The notes: generated from the letters alone by a model not told the origin. Shown: positions 24,426-33,352, numbered from the stretch's first letter. The stretch is DNA of 64,000 nucleotides from Micrococcaceae bacterium Sec5.7 (GCA_039636785.1 CP144169.1:4243195-4307194); one strand, 5' to 3'. Translations and numbers: made by a program.

Positions 24426-24607
24426 GACGGTCCGGACCGTGCAGGTCTGAAGACCGAGGTCCGGTCCAGAAGCACGCCAATGGCTTCGGAGTCTGCTGAC
24501 TCCGGCTCCGGCCACATCGGATGTCAGATCCGGGTACGCCTTTCGCCGGCAATCGCAGGCGCAGAGTGAAAAGCACCAGTTCGCGGACCGAAAGTCCGCG
24601 GAAGGAG
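24426..24607 (+). promoter_or_regulatory. Structured 5' leader of the sugar-binding-protein mRNA
   Basis: Three inverted repeats: ACGGTCCGGACCGT (24426-24439, perfect palindrome), CGGAGTC/GACTCCG (24487-24493 with 24498-24504, 4-nt loop) and CGCGGAC/GTCCGCG (24582-24588 with 24594-24600, loop CGAAA). The last ends one base before the AAGGAG ribosome site. The arrangement suggests RNA-level control or mRNA stabilisation; no known riboswitch class was recognised. Confidence 0.5.
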
Positions 24608-24614
24608 AACTATC

Positions 24615-25739
24615 GTGAGAATGAAAAAACTTTGGGGCGCCTTCGCCGTCGTCCTTGCGGTCGGCCTGAGCGTCAGCGGCTGTGGCAGCCGTGGAGGCGC
24701 TTCAAGCCCGTCTGCCGGTGCCGATACCGCCGGCTCCCTCGTCGGCATCTCGATGCCGACGCAGACATCCGAGCGCTGGATCGCGGACGGAAAGAATGTC
24801 TCAGAATCGCTGACAAAACTCGGGTACAAAACTGACCTTCAGTACGCCAATGACGATATCCCCACCCAGGTTTCCCAGATCGAAAACATGCTCACCAAGG
24901 GCGCCAAGGCACTCATCATCGCCGCCATCGACGGCACCACGCTGACCGATGTCCTCGCCAAGGCAAAGGAACAGAACGTCAAGATCATCGCTTATGACCG
25001 CCTGATCAACGGCACCCCGAATGTTGACTACTACACGACGTTCGACAACTACACCGTAGGGGTTCAGCAGGCGACTTCGCTGCTGACCGGCCTGGGCCTC
25101 GTTGACTCCAGTGGCAAGAAAGTCGATGGCAAGGGGCCGTTCAATGTGGAGCTCTTCGCCGGCAGCCCCGACGACAACAACGCCAACTTCTTCTGGACCG
25201 GCGCCATGGACACCCTCAAGCCGTACCTGGATGCAGGCACTCTCAAGGTTCCAAGCGGCCAGACAAAGTTTGAGCAGGCGGCCATTCTGCGCTGGCAGGC
25301 CCCAGTTGCACAGAAGCGGATGGAAGACATCCTGACCTCTGCCTACAGCTCCGGGACGAAGCTTCAGGGCGTGCTGTCGCCCTACGATGGCCTGTCCATC
25401 GGCATTATCTCGGCACTCACCAGTGCGGGCGGCTATTCCAAAAGCAACCTCCCCATCGTCACCGGCCAGGACGCCGAAAAGGGGTCTGTCAAATCCATCA
25501 CCGCGGGTGAGCAGTACTCCACTATCTTCAAGGACACCCGGCTGCTCGGTGCCCAGGCGGTCAAAATGGTCGACGCCGTGCTGAAGGGCCAGACGCCTGA
25601 GGTCAACGACAGCAAGACGTACAACAACAAGGTCAAGGTAGTCCCTGCGTACCTGCTCAAGTCCGTGATCATCACCAAAGACAACTACAAGAAGGAACTC
25701 ACCGACTCCGGCTACTACAAAGAGAGCGATCTCAAGTAG
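24615..25739 (+). CDS. Sugar ABC transporter substrate-binding lipoprotein, ChvE type
   Basis: 374 residues. Lipobox SVSGCG puts the acylated Cys at residue 23, so the protein is anchored outside the cytoplasmic membrane. The type I periplasmic-binding fold shows VGISMPTQTSERWIADGKNV, YDRLINGTPNVDYYTTFDN, the SPDDNNANFFW motif characteristic of ChvE-like multiple monosaccharide binders, and IVTGQDAEKGSVKSI. Likely ligands are xylose, galactose, arabinose or glucose. The GTG at 24615 has AAGGAG upstream. First gene of a three-gene importer; a strong hairpin follows it. Confidence 0.93.
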   Translation: MRMKKLWGAFAVVLAVGLSVSGCGSRGGASSPSAGADTAGSLVGISMPTQTSERWIADGKNVSESLTKLGYKTDLQYANDDIPTQVSQIENMLTKGAKALIIAAIDGTTLTDVLAKAKEQNVKIIAYDRLINGTPNVDYYTTFDNYTVGVQQATSLLTGLGLVDSSGKKVDGKGPFNVELFAGSPDDNNANFFWTGAMDTLKPYLDAGTLKVPSGQTKFEQAAILRWQAPVAQKRMEDILTSAYSSGTKLQGVLSPYDGLSIGIISALTSAGGYSKSNLPIVTGQDAEKGSVKSITAGEQYSTIFKDTRLLGAQAVKMVDAVLKGQTPEVNDSKTYNNKVKVVPAYLLKSVIITKDNYKKELTDSGYYKESDLK

Positions 25740-25748
25740 CCGATGCTG

Positions 25749-25786
25749 TGGGCTGCGGCCGGGCGTGGAAGCCCGGTCGCAGCCCA
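25749..25786 (+). terminator. Intra-operon hairpin after the binding-protein gene
   Basis: GGGCTGCGGCCGGGC (25750-25764) pairs with GCCCGGTCGCAGCCC (25771-25785) through 15 positions with one G-T pair and a 6-nt loop, extended by one T-A pair. It lies ten bases after the stop. Such hairpins raise the level of the binding protein over the membrane components by partial termination or by protecting the upstream message. Confidence 0.75.
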
Positions 25787-25845
25787 TCACCCAGGCTCCT
25801 GCGGCCGCAGGAGGTCCAGGCTCGACGAGTCAGTGAGAATTGACG

Positions 25846-27375
25846 ATGCAAAACCATATTCTTCAAATGCAAGGCATTACCAAGACCTTTCCCGGTGTCA
25901 AGGCACTTCAGGACGTCACCCTCAACGTGAACCGGGGAGAGGTACACGCCATCTGCGGCGAGAACGGCGCCGGAAAATCAACCCTGATGAAAGTCCTGTC
26001 AGGCGTTTATCCCCACGGAAGCTTCGACGGCGAGATTCTTTTTGAGAATGAACCATGCCACTTCTCGGACATAGGCCACAGCGAAAAACGCGGAATCGTG
26101 ATCATTCACCAGGAATTGGCGCTGAGCCCCTATCTTTCGATTGCGGAAAACATCTACCTGGGCAATGAACAGGCCAGCCGCGGTTGGGTCGACTGGCGCA
26201 AAACGAACCTTGAAGCAGCCAAACTGCTGGCCCGGGTGGGCTTGAGCGAAAATCCGGTGACGCCCATCCAACACATCAGCGTAGGCAAGCAGCAGCTGGT
26301 TGAAATCGCCAAGGCCCTCTCAAAGAAGGTCAAGCTGCTGATTCTGGACGAACCGACGGCCGCGCTCAACGACGAAGACTCCGGGCACCTGCTTGATCTC
26401 ATCCGCCATCTCAAAGGCCAGGGCGTCACGAGCATCATCATCAGCCACAAGCTCAATGAAATAAGGAAGATCGCCGACGCCGTCACCATAATTCGCGATG
26501 GAAAGACCATCGAAACCCTGAGGCTTGACGAGGGCGAGCTCTCGCAGGAACGGATCATCCGCGGGATGGTCGGCCGTGATCTGGAAAGTCTGTATCCGCA
26601 CCGGGAACCGCGGATCGGTGACGAGGTCCTGCGGATCGAGGACTGGTCTGTCCGGCACCCTCAGGACCCCACCCGCATGGTCGTTCGCAACGCCAGCCTC
26701 AATGTCCGGGCCGGCGAAGTGGTCGGACTGGCCGGGCTCATGGGTGCCGGCCGAACGGAACTGGCCATGAGCGTCTTCGGCCGCACCTACGGTCATGCCA
26801 CCTCCGGAAGGGTGTTCAAGAACGGCAAGGAAATAGACACCCGGACCGTGCACGCTGCCATCAAGCATGGCATCGCATACGCCACAGAGGACCGGAAACT
26901 TTATGGACTCAACCTCATTGAGGACATCAAACGCAACATCTCGATGGCGGGGCTGAAAAAGCTCGTAAAGGGCGGCTGGGTCAACAAGAACGAAGAGACC
27001 GTCATCGCCAACGGTTACCGCAAGAGCATGAACATCAAGGCGCCTTCCGTCGCGTCCATAACCGGCAAACTCTCCGGCGGAAACCAGCAGAAAGTGGTCC
27101 TGAGCAAGTGGATGTTTTCCGATCCGGATGTTCTGATCCTCGACGAACCCACGCGCGGGATCGACGTCGGCGCGAAGTTTGAGATCTACACGATCATTGC
27201 CAGGCTGGCGGCCGAGGGGAAAGCAGTCATCGTCATCTCTTCGGAGCTGCCCGAATTGCTGGGCATCTGCGACCGTATCTACACCCTGTCCGCAGGTCAC
27301 ATCACCGGGGAAGTGCCGATCGCGGAAGCCTCGCAGGAAATCCTGATGCACTACATGACCCAAGAAAAGGAATGA
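25846..27375 (+). CDS. Sugar ABC transporter ATP-binding protein (MmsA/GguA type)
   Basis: 509 residues with two fused ATPase domains. Domain 1: Walker A GENGAGKST, a non-standard signature ISVGKQQLVEIA, Walker B LLILDEPTAAL, H-loop IIISHKLNEI. Domain 2: degenerate Walker A GLMGAGRTEL, standard signature LSGGNQQKVVLSKW, Walker B VLILDEPTRGIDVG. This asymmetric pattern is normal for monosaccharide importers of the CUT2 class. The ATG at 25846 is preferred over the TTG at 25840. It powers import of the sugar delivered by the lipoprotein encoded upstream. Confidence 0.94.
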   Translation: MQNHILQMQGITKTFPGVKALQDVTLNVNRGEVHAICGENGAGKSTLMKVLSGVYPHGSFDGEILFENEPCHFSDIGHSEKRGIVIIHQELALSPYLSIAENIYLGNEQASRGWVDWRKTNLEAAKLLARVGLSENPVTPIQHISVGKQQLVEIAKALSKKVKLLILDEPTAALNDEDSGHLLDLIRHLKGQGVTSIIISHKLNEIRKIADAVTIIRDGKTIETLRLDEGELSQERIIRGMVGRDLESLYPHREPRIGDEVLRIEDWSVRHPQDPTRMVVRNASLNVRAGEVVGLAGLMGAGRTELAMSVFGRTYGHATSGRVFKNGKEIDTRTVHAAIKHGIAYATEDRKLYGLNLIEDIKRNISMAGLKKLVKGGWVNKNEETVIANGYRKSMNIKAPSVASITGKLSGGNQQKVVLSKWMFSDPDVLILDEPTRGIDVGAKFEIYTIIARLAAEGKAVIVISSELPELLGICDRIYTLSAGHITGEVPIAEASQEILMHYMTQEKE

Positions 27376-27380
27376 CGAAC

Positions 27381-28685
27381 ATGTCCGCCATACGAGAAAC
27401 TCTGGGCTTCCTCACAAGCCGCCTCCGTCAGGTAGGCATCTTCGTTGCTCTCATCCTGATTGTCCTGCTGTTCCAGATGCTGACCGGCGGGATTCTGCTG
27501 GAACCCCAGAACGTGTCAAACATCGTCGTTCAAAACAGCTACATCCTTATCCTCGCCATCGGCATGGTCATGGTCATCATCGCCGGGCACATCGATCTTT
27601 CGGTTGGTTCCGTCGCCGGCTTCATCGGCGCCTGTTCCGGCGTGTTGATGGTGCAATGGGGCTGGCCGTGGTGGCTCGCCATCCCGGCCTGCCTGCTTCT
27701 GGGAGCGCTCGTCGGGGCCTGGCAGGGCTACTGGATCGCCTACATCGGGATCCCCGCATTCATCGTTACCCTGGCCGGCATGCTGATCTTCCGCGGACTT
27801 ACCCTGATCACCCTGAAGAACCAGCAGATCACCCCTTTCCCGAATGAAATGCGGTCCTTGGGCGGTGGGTTCCTGCCGGACATCTCCGGGGGCAACTCTG
27901 CGCTGGAATGGCTGACCGTCATCCTTGGCGTCGCTGCCACAGCGGCCATGGTCTTCCAGGCCGTGAAGGAGCGGCGGGTGCGCCGGAAATTTGATCTGGA
28001 GAACGAGCCGATGGCCTGGTTCGCGATTAAGACCACTTTCACGGCCCTGCTGGTGTTGACGATCGCGTTCCTGCTGGCCAGTTACCGAGGCACACCCATC
28101 GTGCTGATCGTTCTTGCCGGTCTGGTGATTGTGTACACCGCACTGATGAACAACAGCGTGTTCGGCCGGCACACCTATGCCATCGGCGGCAACCTCCACG
28201 CGGCTGAACTCTCCGGAATCAAGACCAAAGCCGTCACGTTCAGGATCTTCGTCAATATGGGCGTTCTTGCTGCGCTGGCAGGGCTCATTTTCACCGCTCG
28301 GTTGAATTCCGCCCAGCCCGCCGGTGGAACCGGCTTCGAACTCGACTCGATCGCCGCCGCCTTCATCGGCGGGGCCGCCGTCACAGGAGGAATCGGGACC
28401 ATCGCCGGAGCCATGATCGGTGGTTTGATCATGGGAGTACTCAACAACGGCATGTCCATCCTCGGCCTGGGCACGGACTACCAGCAACTGATTAAGGGCC
28501 TCGTGCTGCTTCTGGCCGTCGGCTTCGACATTTTCAACAAGAACCGCAGCAGCGGCGGAGGCGGAGGCCTTGGCAAACGCTTCAAGTTCCGCACCCCGCC
28601 GCCGGCCACACATCAGAACGGGAAACCAACAACCGGTGAACCGGTCGCCGTTCCTGCATCTACACCCGCGGGGCCCGGCGCATAG
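27381..28685 (+). CDS. Sugar ABC transporter permease (MmsB/GguB type)
   Basis: About 434 residues with ten or so membrane helices, longer than standard CUT2 permeases because of an extra loop. Landmarks: AIGMVMVIIAGHIDLSVGSV, the GIPAFIVTLAGMLIFRGLTL region, GRHTYAIGGNLHAAELSGI (the ATPase-contact loop) and IAAAFIGGAAVTGGIGTIAG. The frame opens at 27372 with an ATGA overlap with the ATPase stop; the ATG at 27381 has AAGGA at a better distance of 10 bases. The last ~50 residues are a Gly/Pro-rich cytoplasmic tail. Confidence 0.92.
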   Translation: MSAIRETLGFLTSRLRQVGIFVALILIVLLFQMLTGGILLEPQNVSNIVVQNSYILILAIGMVMVIIAGHIDLSVGSVAGFIGACSGVLMVQWGWPWWLAIPACLLLGALVGAWQGYWIAYIGIPAFIVTLAGMLIFRGLTLITLKNQQITPFPNEMRSLGGGFLPDISGGNSALEWLTVILGVAATAAMVFQAVKERRVRRKFDLENEPMAWFAIKTTFTALLVLTIAFLLASYRGTPIVLIVLAGLVIVYTALMNNSVFGRHTYAIGGNLHAAELSGIKTKAVTFRIFVNMGVLAALAGLIFTARLNSAQPAGGTGFELDSIAAAFIGGAAVTGGIGTIAGAMIGGLIMGVLNNGMSILGLGTDYQQLIKGLVLLLAVGFDIFNKNRSSGGGGGLGKRFKFRTPPPATHQNGKPTTGEPVAVPASTPAGPGA

Positions 28686-28704
28686 GCGCCTGCCCTGCCC
28701 CTGG

Positions 28705-29688
28705 CTACCAGCGGGGATGGACGGCCTCGCGGAAGTACCGGTCGTAAATATGACGTACCCCGGCATCGAGGCCGGTGCCCAGGGTTCCGGTGGATGCGGC
28801 CACCGCGTTGGAACGGGCCTGCTCTACGTTCCGTGCCCCGGGGATGACGGTACTGACGCCGTCCTGGGCGACGATCCACGCGATGGCGGCCTGGGCGGTT
28901 GTGACGCCGTCCGGGACCAGCTCCTCGAATTCCTTCACCGCTTCCAGCCCACGGTCAAAGTCCACCCCGGAGAAGGTCTCGCCCACGTCGAAGGCGGAGC
29001 CCGTCCGGTTGTAGTTGCGGTGGTCATTGTCCGCGAAAGTGGTCTTCTTGGAATACTTGCCGGCCAGAAGGCCGGAGGCCAGCGGCACCCGGGCAATGAT
29101 GCCGACGCCTGCCGCTTTTGCCGCCGGCAACACGGCGTCCAGCGGTTTGAGCCGGAAGGCGTTGAGAATGATCTGAACGGTGGCTGTGCTGCCGCGTCCG
29201 ATGGCGGCCAGGGCTTCCTCCGTCCGCTCGACGCTGACCCCGTAGCTCCGGATCGCGCCTTCGCTCACGAGGGTGTCCAACGCGTCGTACACTTCGCCGT
29301 TGCTGTACACGGGTGTGGGCGGGCAGTGCAGCTGCACCAGGTCCAAGGTATCCGTCTTCAGGTTCCGGCGGGAGCGGTCCACCCACTGCCGGAAATTAGC
29401 CAGAGTGTAGTTCTCGGGCGCCTGCTCCACACGCCGGCCCATCTTGGTGGCGACGGTGATGTCCAGGCCCGGATTGGCCGCCAGAAAGGCGCCGATGGTT
29501 TGTTCGCTCCGCCCGTCGCCGTAGACGTCCGCGGTGTCCATAAACGTCACCCCGGATTCCACGGCGGCAGCCAGGATCGCATTGGCCTCCGCCGGATCCA
29601 CAGTTCCCCAATCTGCGCCCAGCTGCCAGGTCCCAAGTCCTACGGTGGAGACGTTCCGTCCGGTCCTGCCCAGTCTGCGTTGTTCCAT
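28705..29688 (-). CDS. Aldo/keto reductase
   Basis: 327 residues, TIM barrel. Catalytic tetrad: Asp and Tyr in FMDTADVYGDGRSE, Lys in VATKMGRR, His in LVQLHCPP. The end VIPGARNVEQARSNAVAAS is the cofactor-binding element. Similar proteins reduce aldehydes or inositol-like sugars (YajO/IolS group). It is convergent with the sugar transporter operon, leaving 19 bases between stops, so it is not cotranscribed but could act on the same sugars. Confidence 0.92.
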   Translation of the reverse strand: MEQRRLGRTGRNVSTVGLGTWQLGADWGTVDPAEANAILAAAVESGVTFMDTADVYGDGRSEQTIGAFLAANPGLDITVATKMGRRVEQAPENYTLANFRQWVDRSRRNLKTDTLDLVQLHCPPTPVYSNGEVYDALDTLVSEGAIRSYGVSVERTEEALAAIGRGSTATVQIILNAFRLKPLDAVLPAAKAAGVGIIARVPLASGLLAGKYSKKTTFADNDHRNYNRTGSAFDVGETFSGVDFDRGLEAVKEFEELVPDGVTTAQAAIAWIVAQDGVSTVIPGARNVEQARSNAVAASTGTLGTGLDAGVRHIYDRYFREAVHPRW

Positions 29689-29769
29689 CCTTCGACTATA
29701 TGCAGTCCGGCTGCGTCCATGATGAAAAGCCGTATAAGGCGGAAGTTTGGTGCCCCGGCGTCGGCGGCT

Positions 29770-30507
29770 CTAGACGTCAAAATGGGTTGTGGCCGGCCCG
29801 GCCGAGAACTGCGCCACCAGTTGCTCCGCGACGTCACGAAGCTTCTTGTTCCTGCCGCTCGAGGCCTTGACCAGGATGGTCATTGCCTCGTCCTGTGAAC
29901 ACCGGTTCTGGCCCATGATGATTCCGGACGCCAGATCGATCGCGGTCCGGGATTCCATGGCCGCCCGCAAATCGCCGGCCAGCTGCTGCCCGGCGCCCAC
30001 CCGGACTGCCAGGCGCACGGCTTTCTGCGCCTGCGCTGCTAAGAGTTCTGCGCTCTGGACGGACGCCGGATCAAAGGCATCGGGCGTGGTGGCGAAGACA
30101 TTCAGGGCCGCAGTGGCGCCTTGATCAAGGGTGAGCGGGACGCCCAAAACGCTGAACTGGCCCTGCGCCGCAATGGCCTGCCCGTACTCCGGCCAGCGTG
30201 GATCCGTCCGGGTGTCCCTGACCACCACAGTCGTCCCGGTTTTCATTGCGTGGAGGCACGGCCCTTCACCGAAGGCATGCTGGATCTCGTCCATGGTGCG
30301 CGCGTCCGGGCTGCTCCAGGCGGCCGTGCTGCGGCGACGGTGCCGATTCAACGTGACGGCGCAGACCACTTGCTGCCCGAGGGACGCTGAAACAGATGCG
30401 GCTGAAAATTCACAGAGATCAGCCAGGAAAGCGTTGACGTCCTGGCTGTCAATGACGAGGTCCTGCAGCCGTTCGGCGACTGTTTGTTCAACGGCGGCCT
30501 CTTCCAT
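29770..30507 (-). CDS. GAF-ANTAR transcription antiterminator
   Basis: 245 residues. Residues ~25-165 form a GAF sensor (HAFGEGPCLHAMKTGTTVVV, FSVLGVPLTLDQGATAALNV). The last ~60 residues are the ANTAR RNA-binding domain: AIDLASGIIMGQNRCSQDEA and MTILVKASSGRNKKLRDVAE. Such one-piece sensors bind paired hairpins in nascent mRNA and prevent termination, in response to signals read by the GAF domain. No obvious double-hairpin target lies next to the gene. It is common in Micrococcaceae genomes in several copies. Confidence 0.93.
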   Translation of the reverse strand: MEEAAVEQTVAERLQDLVIDSQDVNAFLADLCEFSAASVSASLGQQVVCAVTLNRHRRRSTAAWSSPDARTMDEIQHAFGEGPCLHAMKTGTTVVVRDTRTDPRWPEYGQAIAAQGQFSVLGVPLTLDQGATAALNVFATTPDAFDPASVQSAELLAAQAQKAVRLAVRVGAGQQLAGDLRAAMESRTAIDLASGIIMGQNRCSQDEAMTILVKASSGRNKKLRDVAEQLVAQFSAGPATTHFDV

Positions 30508-30636
30508 GCCCCCAGTGTAGGTCCGCGGCCGTCATGTGAACCCGAAAAACCAGGCGGACTTGTGAGCTGGAGATCAATTTCGTACGATCAGTCTGAGTTG
30601 TGCAGCCGGCTCAAGGAATCTTTCATTGGAGTCGCC

Positions 30637-30738
30637 TTGAACCACAAACTGCGAGTGCCTGCCCGTGTTGATGTCAGCCCCGGACATGCCACCCCGGACG
30701 CCTTCGGCCGTCCAGTCCCGGCGGGGGACCCGTCATGA
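30637..30738 (+). CDS. Possible 33-codon leader gene
   Basis: TTG at 30637 with GGAG 6 bases upstream opens MNHKLRVPARVDVSPGHATP, DAFGRPVPAGDPS and stops at 30738, overlapping the ATG of the next small gene as ATGA. The overlap is the main reason to consider it real. No family recognised. Confidence 0.35.
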   Translation: MNHKLRVPARVDVSPGHATPDAFGRPVPAGDPS

Positions 30739-30953
30739 ACCAGAAGGATCTGGCCCGCTACCTGGCCCGAAACCTTGACGACACACGGGATCCTGCCGCA
30801 GCGGCGCGTGCCATGAGCGATGACGCGTTGGCCGAGCTGGCTGACTCGCTCTACCGCCACCTGGACACTCAGAGCCCAGTCTTCGGGGCGCATTCCCTGT
30901 ACCAGCAGGTTGCTGACGAGCTGGATTTGCGGCGGGCGCGAGGGGGCAGCTGA
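30735..30953 (+). CDS. Small hydrophilic protein, unknown (72 aa)
   Basis: MNQKDLARYLARNLDDTRDP, then RAMSDDALAELADSLYRHLD and SLYQQVADELDLRRARGG. Predicted to be mostly helical, acidic and cytoplasmic, with a hydrophobic periodicity consistent with a small helical bundle. No family recognised. Codon use fits the genome. It may be coupled to the short frame upstream. Confidence 0.55.
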   Translation: MNQKDLARYLARNLDDTRDPAAAARAMSDDALAELADSLYRHLDTQSPVFGAHSLYQQVADELDLRRARGGS

Positions 30954-31032
30954 GGCCTCGGAATCCGCGCCGGAATCGGCGTTTTCAGGTCCTCAACTGT
31001 GCGTTCGCGGAGGTGGGTTACGACGCCGAGGG

Positions 31033-31392
31033 CTACTTTGCGTGGCGCTGCCACTGCGCTGCGTGCCAGAAAAGCAGCCCGGCCGACGTCAGGACGCCGG
31101 CGAGCAGGACGTTCGGCGCGAAACTCATCCACAGGTAGTTCAGGGGCATGGAGTCGCTGCTGTTCGGCCCGGCCATCGCGGCATTCTGTGCACCAAGGAA
31201 CATCCCGAAGCCTGCAACGATAAGTCCTGCCGAGGCGAGCCACAGCGCCACGATGAAGGGGTTGATTGTGAAGCTGGCTGTCCGCGTTGACTCCGACGCA
31301 GAATCAGCCTGCCCCACGGCACCGTCGCCTGCCGGGTTTCCGTCCTGGTCCACTTCCCGGAAATTCAGCCTGTCCCCGTCGATCTGCGCCAT
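31033..31392 (-). CDS. Small membrane protein, unknown (119 aa)
   Basis: An N-terminal charged, disordered stretch of about 40 residues (GDRLNFREVDQDGNPAGDGA) is followed by two membrane helices: FIVALWLASAGLIVAGFGMFL and LLAGVLTSAGLLFWHAA. The loop between them is short and extracellular by the positive-inside rule. No family recognised. It is divergent from desA across a 346-base gap that holds the iron box, so it could share that region. Confidence 0.6.
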   Translation of the reverse strand: MAQIDGDRLNFREVDQDGNPAGDGAVGQADSASESTRTASFTINPFIVALWLASAGLIVAGFGMFLGAQNAAMAGPNSSDSMPLNYLWMSFAPNVLLAGVLTSAGLLFWHAAQWQRHAK

Positions 31393-31521
31393 GGTTCCCC
31401 CTGATTGTTGCTGATCTCAGCCGCCGTTACGTGATGCCAAGAACACTACCCCTGGAGCGATTTCCGCAACCGCGCCGATCTGGACCGGGGCTGCGCCATT
31501 GTTCCCCCAGATTGTGAAGCC

Positions 31522-31578
31522 CGAACGGGCAGATAAGGCCCGTAAATCGCGAATTCGAGGGCATTATCTGCTCGTTCG
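31522..31578. repeat. Long imperfect hairpin, candidate dispersed palindrome
   Basis: CGAACGGGCAGATAA (31522-31536) and TTATCTGCTCGTTCG (31564-31578) are inverted repeats with one mismatch in 15; inside, GGCCC and GGGC extend the stem. It lies 130 bases after the start of the small membrane protein gene and 160 before desA. A terminator for an upstream message, an operator or a REP-like repeat are all possible. Confidence 0.65.
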
Positions 31579-31662
31579 CGCTCATTTGGGAAGTCAATGA
31601 CCTCCCGCAACCCACCAAAAATCGTGTATTTCCGGGGTTGGGATGAATTACCTCACAGAAGT

Positions 31663-31698
31663 TTGACGAAAAGGTATACCTAAGTAAGGCTTACCTTG
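31663..31698 (+). promoter_or_regulatory. desA promoter with DtxR/IdeR iron box
   Basis: TTGACG at 31663-31668 can serve as -35. Downstream, AGGTATACCT (31672-31681, perfect palindrome) runs into TAAGTAAGGCTTACCTTGC (31681-31699), which fits the TWAGGTWAGSCTWACCTWA iron-box consensus, so the Fe(II)-loaded repressor would cover the -10 region. This predicts induction of the operon by iron starvation. Confidence 0.85.
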
Positions 31699-31738
31699 CT
31701 ATCTGAGAGCCCCTAACGCCGACAAAAGGATTACCACT

Positions 31739-33352
31739 GTGACGCTGTTGCCCCGAGTGGCTGGAATACGTGTGGAAGAAGTATCAGGCCATGACTTCGG
31801 TTCCCGGGTGGAGCTGGCCCTTGCCGCCACCAACCATCTTTTCAACACCCGCAATTCGCCCCGCTACGTGGCGCAGGTGATGCAGGCGGTCAATGTGGTG
31901 GCCACCAAACTGGACCGGACCACGCGGCCGTTCACCGGCGTCGGGCCCTCAAAGATGAAAGCGCGCGTGGGCGCCGTGGATTTGGACCGCCCGCTGCCGG
32001 ACACAGCAGCTGCCCTGGAGGAGCTTGAGGACGTCTACCTGCGGGACGCCGTCTACTTCCACGATGCCAAATATGCCGCCCACCTCAACTGCCCGGTGGT
32101 CATCCCGGCCCTCGTGGGGGAGGCCATCCTGTCGGCGGTGAATTCCTCCATGGACACATGGGACCAGAGCGCCGGCGCCACCATGATCGAGCGCAGGCTG
32201 ATTGACTGGACGGCCGAACGGCTGCAGCTGGGGGCCGCTGCCGACGGCATTTTCACCTCCGGCGGGAGCCAGTCCAACTTCCAGGCGTTGCTGATCGCGC
32301 GCAACCATGCCGTGGCCGGGCTGCGGCAGGAACCGGGCAATGCCGGGCTCCGGCTGCCGCCGCTGCTGGAGAAGCTGCGGATCTTCACTTCCGAGGACAG
32401 CCACTTCAGCATCCGGAAGTCGGCCTCAATGCTGGGGATGGGGTTCGACGCCGTCGTGCCGGTCCGCTGCGCAATAGACCACCGGATGGATCCGGCTGCG
32501 CTCGCGGAAGCAATGGCGGAGGCGCACGACGACGGGCTGGTGCCGATGGCGGTTGTGGCCACCGCCGGGACCACCGACTTCGGCGCGGTGGACCCGCTCG
32601 CAGAGCTCGCTGCCCTGGCGCGCGCCTACGGCGCCTGGTTCCACGTCGATGCGGCCTATGGCGGCGGGCTCATGGTGTCCAAGCGCTACCGGCACCTGCT
32701 CGACGGCACGAGGCTGGCCGATTCCGTCACCGTGGACTTCCACAAAACGTTCTTCCAGCCCGTCAGCTCCAGCGCGCTTCTGGTCAGGGACGCCGCCATG
32801 CTCCGCCACGTCACGTACTACGCTGACTACCTCAACCCGGAAAGCGCCGCCCTCGCGGACATCCCCAACCAGGTGGACAAGAGCATCCAGACCACCCGCC
32901 GCTTCGACGCGCTCAAGCTCTGGCTCACGCTCCGGATCATGGGCGCGGACGCGATCGGCGCGCTGTTTGATGAAGCCATTGACCTGGCCGGCCGCGTGGG
33001 TTCGCTGCTCGGCGGGGACAGCGACTTCGAACTGGCCGCCGAACCCCTGCTCAGCACGCTGGTATTCCGCTACCGCCCCGCCCTGGCGGACGGCACGCGC
33101 TTGTCCGAGGACGCCGCAGACTCGCTTAACCCCGCCATCCGGGCCGCCGTGTTTGCCTCCGGCGAGGCGGTGGTCGCCGGGACGAAAGTGGCCGGCAGGC
33201 ACTACCTGAAGTTCACGCTGCTTAACGCCGAAGCAACTCTGGAGGACATCGACGGGATCATCGGGCTGCTCCGGCGCACCGGCGAGTCCCTCCTCCAAAA
33301 CGACCTCGCCGGCAGCATTACCGGGACCACAGCAGCGGAGGCAAGCGCATGA
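31739..33352 (+). CDS. desA: Lysine decarboxylase of desferrioxamine synthesis (DesA-like)
   Basis: 537 residues, PLP-dependent decarboxylase of group II. The Schiff-base Lys336 is in VDFHKTFFQPVSSSALLV; the cofactor-stacking and Asp segment is GAWFHVDAAYGGGLM, and GGSQSNFQALLIARN lies earlier. It converts lysine to cadaverine, the diamine unit of desferrioxamines; a diaminobutyrate decarboxylase has a similar fold, but the neighbours settle the role. The GTG start has AAAAGGA 8 bases upstream. First gene of a four-gene operon behind an iron box; its stop overlaps the desB start (ATGA). Confidence 0.92.
   Translation: MTLLPRVAGIRVEEVSGHDFGSRVELALAATNHLFNTRNSPRYVAQVMQAVNVVATKLDRTTRPFTGVGPSKMKARVGAVDLDRPLPDTAAALEELEDVYLRDAVYFHDAKYAAHLNCPVVIPALVGEAILSAVNSSMDTWDQSAGATMIERRLIDWTAERLQLGAAADGIFTSGGSQSNFQALLIARNHAVAGLRQEPGNAGLRLPPLLEKLRIFTSEDSHFSIRKSASMLGMGFDAVVPVRCAIDHRMDPAALAEAMAEAHDDGLVPMAVVATAGTTDFGAVDPLAELAALARAYGAWFHVDAAYGGGLMVSKRYRHLLDGTRLADSVTVDFHKTFFQPVSSSALLVRDAAMLRHVTYYADYLNPESAALADIPNQVDKSIQTTRRFDALKLWLTLRIMGADAIGALFDEAIDLAGRVGSLLGGDSDFELAAEPLLSTLVFRYRPALADGTRLSEDAADSLNPAIRAAVFASGEAVVAGTKVAGRHYLKFTLLNAEATLEDIDGIIGLLRRTGESLLQNDLAGSITGTTAAEASA

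Noticed and set aside
24426..24600. Known riboswitch in the chvE leader
   Set aside because: Hairpins are present but no conserved aptamer core known to me can be identified by eye.
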